A stretch of 44,413 nt of DNA. Origin: Actinomadura kijaniata NBRC 14229 (GTDB lineage: Bacteria; Actinomycetota; Actinomycetes; Streptosporangiales; Streptosporangiaceae). The DNA is taken from NCBI RefSeq assembly GCF_001552175.1, contig NZ_BCQR01000099.1:1-44413 (forward strand), in the 5' to 3' direction. The notes beneath the pieces were generated by a model that saw nothing but the letters and a program-made list of their open reading frames with translations, was not told the DNA's origin and made no database searches. Shown piece after piece: positions 40,510 to 44,413 of this stretch. Made by a program: the position numbers and the translations under genes. Position 1 is the first letter of the stretch, and every line of letters begins with the position of its first letter.

Positions 40510-41055
40510 ATGACAGAATTCATCCACTCCACGGCGATCGTCGAGAGCGGCGCTCGCCTGGGCGCCGGCACAAGGGTCTGGCACCAGGCCCACGTCCGCG
40601 CGGGGGCCAGCATCGGCGAGAACTGCGTGCTCGGTAAGAACGTTTTCGTCGACAGCGGCGTCCGCATCGGCTCCGGTGTGAAGATCCAGAACAACGTCTC
40701 GGTCTACCGGGGCGTGGACATCGCCGACGACGTCTTCGTCGGGCCGAGCGCCGTCTTCACCAACGACCTCCGGCCCCGTGCCTTCTCCCAGGACTGGACG
40801 GTGACCCCGACGTACGTGCGCCGCGGCGCCTCGATCGGCGCCAACGCCACCATCGTGTGCGGCGTCGAGATCGATGAGTACGCGCTGGTGGCGGCGGGCG
40901 CGGTCGTGACCCGGAGCGTGCCGGCGCACCAGCTCGTGGCGGGGAACCCGGCCCGGCCTCTCGGCTGGGTCTGCCGCTGCGCGCGGACCGTCGCGCGCAC
41001 CCCCGACCCGCCCGCCGATCTCGTCTGCGCCGACTGCCGGGCGGACGGCGCATGA
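40510..41055 (+). CDS. Left-handed beta-helix N-acetyltransferase (WbpD/WlbB-like)
   Basis: A 181-aa hexapeptide-repeat protein. HQAHVRAGASIGENCVLG, KIQNNVSVYRGV and PSAVFTNDLRPRA follow the WlbB/WbpD family, which acetylates UDP-2-acetamido-3-amino-glucuronate. A C-terminal CRC...CADC tail, four cysteines in pairs, is a small zinc-ribbon-like extension found in several actinobacterial members. ATG at 40510 with a probable leaderless mRNA. First gene of a set with overlapping aminotransferase (4 nt) and dehydrogenase genes. Confidence 0.9.
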   Translation: MTEFIHSTAIVESGARLGAGTRVWHQAHVRAGASIGENCVLGKNVFVDSGVRIGSGVKIQNNVSVYRGVDIADDVFVGPSAVFTNDLRPRAFSQDWTVTPTYVRRGASIGANATIVCGVEIDEYALVAAGAVVTRSVPAHQLVAGNPARPLGWVCRCARTVARTPDPPADLVCADCRADGA

Positions 41056-42176
41056 ATCCGGGCGCGACCGGAACCCGGACAGTTCCCCTCACCTCGGTCG
41101 AGGTGGGCGAGGACGCGGAACGGCTCGTCCTCGAGGTCATGCGCTCGGGAATGCTCGCCCAGGGAACGATGGTCGCCCGGTTGGAGGATGCCTTCGCCCG
41201 GGTCATCGGGGTCGAGCACGTCGTGGCCGTCAGCAACGGCACCGTCGCGCTGACCGCCGCGCTCCGGGCGGCGGGCATCGGTCCCGGCGACGAGGTCATC
41301 ACCACGGCCTTCAGCTTCAACGCCACCCTCAACGCGATCCTGGAGGTCGGCGCGGTCGCCCGGTTCGCCGACATAGGGCCGGACTGCACGATCGACCCCG
41401 ACTCCGCCGCCGCGCTGGTCAACCCCCGCACCGCCGCCCTCGTGCCGGTGCACCTCTACGGGGCACCCGCCGACATGACAGCGCTGACCGAACTGGCCCG
41501 GCGGCACGGACTGGCCGTCATCGAGGACGCCGCGCAGGCGCACGGGGCCGGCCACCGGGGCCGGGCCGTGGGGTCGTTCGGGGTGGGGACCTTCTCCCTC
41601 TACGGCACCAAGAACATCACCTGCGGCGAGGGCGGCCTGGTCACCACCGACGACGCCGCGCTGGCCGACCGGCTCCGGCTGCTGCGCAACCAGGGGATGC
41701 GACGCCGCTACGAGTACGAGGCCGTCGGCTACAACTGGCGGCTGACCGATCTGCAGGCCGCCGTCGCGGTGCCGCAGGTCGACCGGATCGCGACGATCCT
41801 CGAAAGCAGGACCGCGCATGCCCGCACCCTGAACCGTGCCCTGGCTGACGTTCCCGGACTCGTGTTGCCGGCCGAACCCCATGACGGCGTCCACGCCTGG
41901 CACCAGTACACCGTGCGCGTCACAGCCGAGGCCGGGATCGGACGCGACGAACTCGGCGCCCGGCTGACCGAGGCCGGAGTGGGGCACGGCGTCTACTACC
42001 CACGGCTGATGTACGACCACGAGTGCTACCGGCAGCACCCCGGCGTCCGTCCCGATCCCGCGCCCCGCGCCGCCGCAGCCTGTGCACAGGTGCTGTCGCT
42101 GCCGGTGCACCCCGGCCTTGACGAGCGCGACCTCGAGCAGGTCGCCACGAGCGTACGGAGGGCCCTTGGTGCTTAA
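41052..42176 (+). CDS. DegT-type aminotransferase (WbpE/WlbC-like)
   Basis: A 374-aa PLP enzyme: VSNGTVALTAALRAAGI, VIEDAAQAHGAGHRGRAVGS and FSLYGTKNITCGEGG with the Schiff-base Lys. The last two match the WbpE/WlbC branch that adds an amino group at C3 of a UDP-hexuronic acid. It overlaps the acetyltransferase by 4 nt (ATGA) and the dehydrogenase by 8 nt, the most compact coupling in the window. Confidence 0.93.
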   Translation: MNPGATGTRTVPLTSVEVGEDAERLVLEVMRSGMLAQGTMVARLEDAFARVIGVEHVVAVSNGTVALTAALRAAGIGPGDEVITTAFSFNATLNAILEVGAVARFADIGPDCTIDPDSAAALVNPRTAALVPVHLYGAPADMTALTELARRHGLAVIEDAAQAHGAGHRGRAVGSFGVGTFSLYGTKNITCGEGGLVTTDDAALADRLRLLRNQGMRRRYEYEAVGYNWRLTDLQAAVAVPQVDRIATILESRTAHARTLNRALADVPGLVLPAEPHDGVHAWHQYTVRVTAEAGIGRDELGARLTEAGVGHGVYYPRLMYDHECYRQHPGVRPDPAPRAAAACAQVLSLPVHPGLDERDLEQVATSVRRALGA

Positions 42177-43128
42177 GCTCGGGATCGTCGGAGCCGGGAT
42201 CATGGGGGCTCACCACTGCCGCATCGCCACCGCGCTGCCCGACGTGGAGGTCGCCGTCGTCGTGGATCCCGACCCCCACCGCGGCCGGGCCCTCGCCGAC
42301 CATGTGGGAGCCGTCTACGCCCCGACGACCGAGGCGCTGTTCGGCACCGTCCAGGCGGCGATCGTCGCCGCCCCCAGCGAGCACCACGCGGACATCGGGG
42401 TGGAACTGCTCAGGGGTGACATCGACCTGCTGGTCGAGAAGCCCATCGCCACCACCCTGGAGGACGCCAAACGCCTGGTCGCCGCGGCGGACGAGCGGCG
42501 GCGCATCCTCATGATCGGCCATGTGGAGCGGTTCAACCCCGCGGTCGCGGAACTGCCGAGGCTGGTCGACGACCTCATCCACATCGACATCCGCAGGGTG
42601 GGGCCGTTCAGTCCCCGGGTCGACTCCGACGTGGTCCTCGACCTCATGATCCACGATCTGGATCTGGTCCGGACTCTGGTCGACGCCGATCTCGTCCGGG
42701 TGCACGCGCTGTCGCGCCGCGTGCACTCCAGCACCCAGGACTTCGCCGCGGTGCTGCTGCGTTTCGCCAACGGAGTCTCGGCCACCCTCACCGCCAGCCA
42801 GGCCAGCCAGACCAAGCAGCGGCAGATCGAACTCACCCAGCGCGGGAACGTCGTCGTCGCCGACCTGCTCCACCGGCAGGTGACGGTGCACCGCGTGGAA
42901 CACGCCGAGTTCGTGGACGAGGACGGCCCGCGCTACCGGCAGAACAGCGTGATCGAGATCCCCTATCTCGACGGTTCCGGCGAGCCGCTGGCCCGCGAAC
43001 AACGCCACTTCGTCAGGTGCGTCCGGGAGCGGACCGCCCCCCTGGTGTCAGGGGCCGACGGTCTGGCCGCGCTCGAACTGGCGCTGCGTGTCCGTGACGA
43101 ATCCCTGCGGGAGGAACTCGGTGTATAA
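42169..43128 (+). CDS. Gfo/Idh/MocA-type sugar dehydrogenase (WbpB/WlbA-like)
   Basis: A 319-aa protein with a Rossmann start (KLGIVGAGIMGAHHC), the catalytic VEKPIATTLEDA and GHVERFNPAV, and a C-terminal alpha/beta domain. With the two preceding genes it forms dehydrogenase, aminotransferase and acetyltransferase, the three steps from UDP-GlcNAc acid to its 3-acetamido product. The GTG at 42169 overlaps the previous stop by 8 nt and has GGAGGG 8 nt upstream. The UDP-GlcNAc 6-dehydrogenase that would start the pathway is not in this window. Confidence 0.92.
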   Translation: MLKLGIVGAGIMGAHHCRIATALPDVEVAVVVDPDPHRGRALADHVGAVYAPTTEALFGTVQAAIVAAPSEHHADIGVELLRGDIDLLVEKPIATTLEDAKRLVAAADERRRILMIGHVERFNPAVAELPRLVDDLIHIDIRRVGPFSPRVDSDVVLDLMIHDLDLVRTLVDADLVRVHALSRRVHSSTQDFAAVLLRFANGVSATLTASQASQTKQRQIELTQRGNVVVADLLHRQVTVHRVEHAEFVDEDGPRYRQNSVIEIPYLDGSGEPLAREQRHFVRCVRERTAPLVSGADGLAALELALRVRDESLREELGV

Positions 43129-44053
43129 GGGGCTGACCGTCACCGCCGTGGTTCCGGCGTACAACGAGGAAGTGCTCATCGCCAAGACGATCTCGACCAT
43201 GCCCGAGATCGTCGACCACATCGTGGTGGTGGACGACGCCTCCACCGACGAGACCGCCAAACGCGTCGCGGAGGTCGGAGATCCCCGGGTCACCCTGGTC
43301 CGGCACGACGCCAACACCGGGGTGGGCGGCGCCATCGTGACCGGCCACCGGGTGACGCTGGAGTCGGACTCCGACGTCAACGTGGTCATGGCGGGTGACG
43401 CCCAGATGGACCCCGACTACCTGCCGGCTCTGCTGGACCCCATCGCCGACGACGGCTACGGGTTCACCAAGGCCAACCGCTTCTTCGCCCGCTCGGGGCT
43501 GACCGGGATGCCGTTGAACCGGCTGCTGGGCAGCACCGTGCTGTCGTTCGCCACCAAGCTGGCCAGCGGCTACTGGAACCTGTTCGATCCGCAGAACGGC
43601 TACACCGCGATCACTCGGGAGTCGTTGTCGCGGATCCCCCTCGACCGGCTCGCCACCGGCTACGCGTTCGAGAACGACCTGTTGATCTGGCTGAACATCG
43701 CCGGTGTCCGGGCCAAGGACGTCCCGATCCCCGCCGTCTACGGCCAGGAGGTCTCCGGAATGCGCCTCCACCGCGTGGTACCGCAGATCAGCAGGCTTCT
43801 GGTCTTCGGTTTCTGGCGGCGGATACTGCGCAGGTACGTGGTGCCCTCCTTCTCCCCCATCGCCCTGATGCTCTTCACTGGCCTGTTCCTGTGCGCTGTG
43901 GGGACGGTCGTGGGGATCTGGGTGTCCCTGCACAGCCTGGGCACGGCCACCGCGAGCGCCGGCAGTGTCCTGCTCGCCGTGGGTCCGCTGCTGGTGGGGA
44001 TCAACATGCTGGTCCACGCGCTCACCCTCGATATCCAGGCCACCCCGGACTGA
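43121..44053 (+). CDS. GT2 glycosyltransferase with two C-terminal helices (DPM1-like)
   Basis: A 310-aa protein: GT-A domain (VTAVVPAYNEEVLIAK, IVVVDDASTDETAK, MAGDAQMDPDY for the metal) and two C-terminal helices. Similar to polyprenyl-phosphate sugar synthases. The GTG at 43121 again overlaps the previous TAA by 8 nt with GGGAGGAA upstream, so it follows the dehydrogenase by coupled translation. It is a candidate for loading the amino sugar on the lipid carrier. Confidence 0.88.
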   Translation: MYKGLTVTAVVPAYNEEVLIAKTISTMPEIVDHIVVVDDASTDETAKRVAEVGDPRVTLVRHDANTGVGGAIVTGHRVTLESDSDVNVVMAGDAQMDPDYLPALLDPIADDGYGFTKANRFFARSGLTGMPLNRLLGSTVLSFATKLASGYWNLFDPQNGYTAITRESLSRIPLDRLATGYAFENDLLIWLNIAGVRAKDVPIPAVYGQEVSGMRLHRVVPQISRLLVFGFWRRILRRYVVPSFSPIALMLFTGLFLCAVGTVVGIWVSLHSLGTATASAGSVLLAVGPLLVGINMLVHALTLDIQATPD

Positions 44054-44057
44054 CCTG

Positions 44058-44413
44058 ATGGCCGTCGAGACAGGCCCGCTCCCAGCTGATCCACCCGGCG
44101 GCCGGGCACAGTGGCCCACAGCCGCACGAGCCGCCCTGCTGACATGGCTGGTCACCGTCCCGGTGGCCTTCGTGCTACCGGGACGGCTGGCGATCGACCC
44201 GTTCCGGAGCCAGGACGCCCAACTCCCGCTGACCGTCCTGGTCTTCACCGCGTTGCCGCTGCTGGCGGTCGCGGCCCGATGGCGCGGCCCGGTCCTGGTG
44301 GGAGCCGTCGCGGGACTGCTCGCGTCCTTCGCCGCCCTGGTGCTGCGTACAGCGCTGTCGGGAACGCCCTTCGGCTACGGGGGTGCCCAGGGCGACGCCG
44401 GCCGGATCACCGC
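44058..44413 (+). CDS. AftA-like arabinofuranosyltransferase, N-terminal part (cut by window end)
   Basis: At least 118 codons from the ATG at 44058, still open at the window end. The N-terminal segment (LVTVPVAFVLPG, LSGTPFGYGGAQGDAGRI) is clearly a paralogue of the protein at 38426. It starts 4 bp after the previous stop, so it belongs to the 40510 operon. Confidence 0.8.
   Translation, partial: MAVETGPLPADPPGGRAQWPTAARAALLTWLVTVPVAFVLPGRLAIDPFRSQDAQLPLTVLVFTALPLLAVAARWRGPVLVGAVAGLLASFAALVLRTALSGTPFGYGGAQGDAGRIT

Noticed and set aside
1..44413. CRISPR arrays, tRNA or rRNA genes, insertion sequences, prophage genes
   Set aside because: No spaced direct repeats, clover-leaf sequences, transposase or phage structural motifs were seen on either strand.

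Overview
The window is high-GC DNA with dense gene packing, many GTG starts and short overlaps. Together with a mycobacterial-type Sdh1 succinate dehydrogenase and a Ser/Thr kinase, this points to a filamentous actinomycete. Thermomonosporaceae (Actinomadura-like) is my best guess, by inference only. I see no rRNA, tRNA, CRISPR array, insertion sequence or phage gene.

Region 1 (1-15.2 kb) is mostly housekeeping and accessory genes. It holds a secreted M14 carboxypeptidase, a LysR regulator, a Crp/Fnr regulator with its own leaderless promoter, a small secreted basic protein, the sdhCAB operon with a CRP-like site upstream, and an XRE-type regulator. A three-gene set of exported proteins follows, two of them with OmpA-like peptidoglycan-binding domains. 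A TetR/metallo-hydrolase divergon carries two 20-bp palindromic operators. The region ends with a minus-strand operon of lipoprotein, short prepilin peptidase and soluble Ser/Thr kinase.

Region 2 (15.2-28.6 kb) is the unusual part. Four genes start with the same module: a short basic N-terminus, a G-E-G-[SA]-[VI]-x-Y-[LI]-A motif running into one membrane helix, then [IL]-C-[RK]-V and a second cysteine 8-12 residues later. One (15314-16492) continues as a polymorphic-toxin-like protein ending in a PD-(D/E)xK-like nuclease domain, followed by a candidate immunity gene. Two (17914-19365 and 21196-22767) head duplicated cassettes with a DUF3592 protein and a small four-helix membrane protein. 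A fourth (25591-26437) ends in an HExxH domain but is broken by a stop codon and two frameshifts. A TadG-like/M15-like peptidase fusion, PsbP-like lipoproteins and a decayed spermidine-synthase-like membrane gene lie between them. The prepilin peptidase next door is a candidate processing enzyme.

Region 3 (28.8-44.4 kb) is a cell-surface polysaccharide cluster. It has GT-C membrane glycosyltransferases (a tandem pair, plus two AftA-like arabinofuranosyltransferases, the last cut by the window end), two GT2 polyprenyl-phosphate-type transferases, a GtrA-like protein, a sugar epimerase and two left-handed beta-helix acyltransferases. Two DegT aminotransferases and a Gfo/Idh dehydrogenase complete it; one aminotransferase, one acyltransferase and the dehydrogenase form a contiguous WbpB/E/D-like amino-sugar set.

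Regions 2 and 3 share a feature no gene call explains. Nine intergenic stretches carry two or more copies of a GGGYCCAA-type motif (TTGGGYCC on the other strand), often 11-13 bp apart, just upstream of gene starts. Several of these starts look leaderless, with a TAnnnT hexamer 7-10 nt before the start codon. This suggests one regulator controls both the anchored-protein cluster and the polysaccharide genes.
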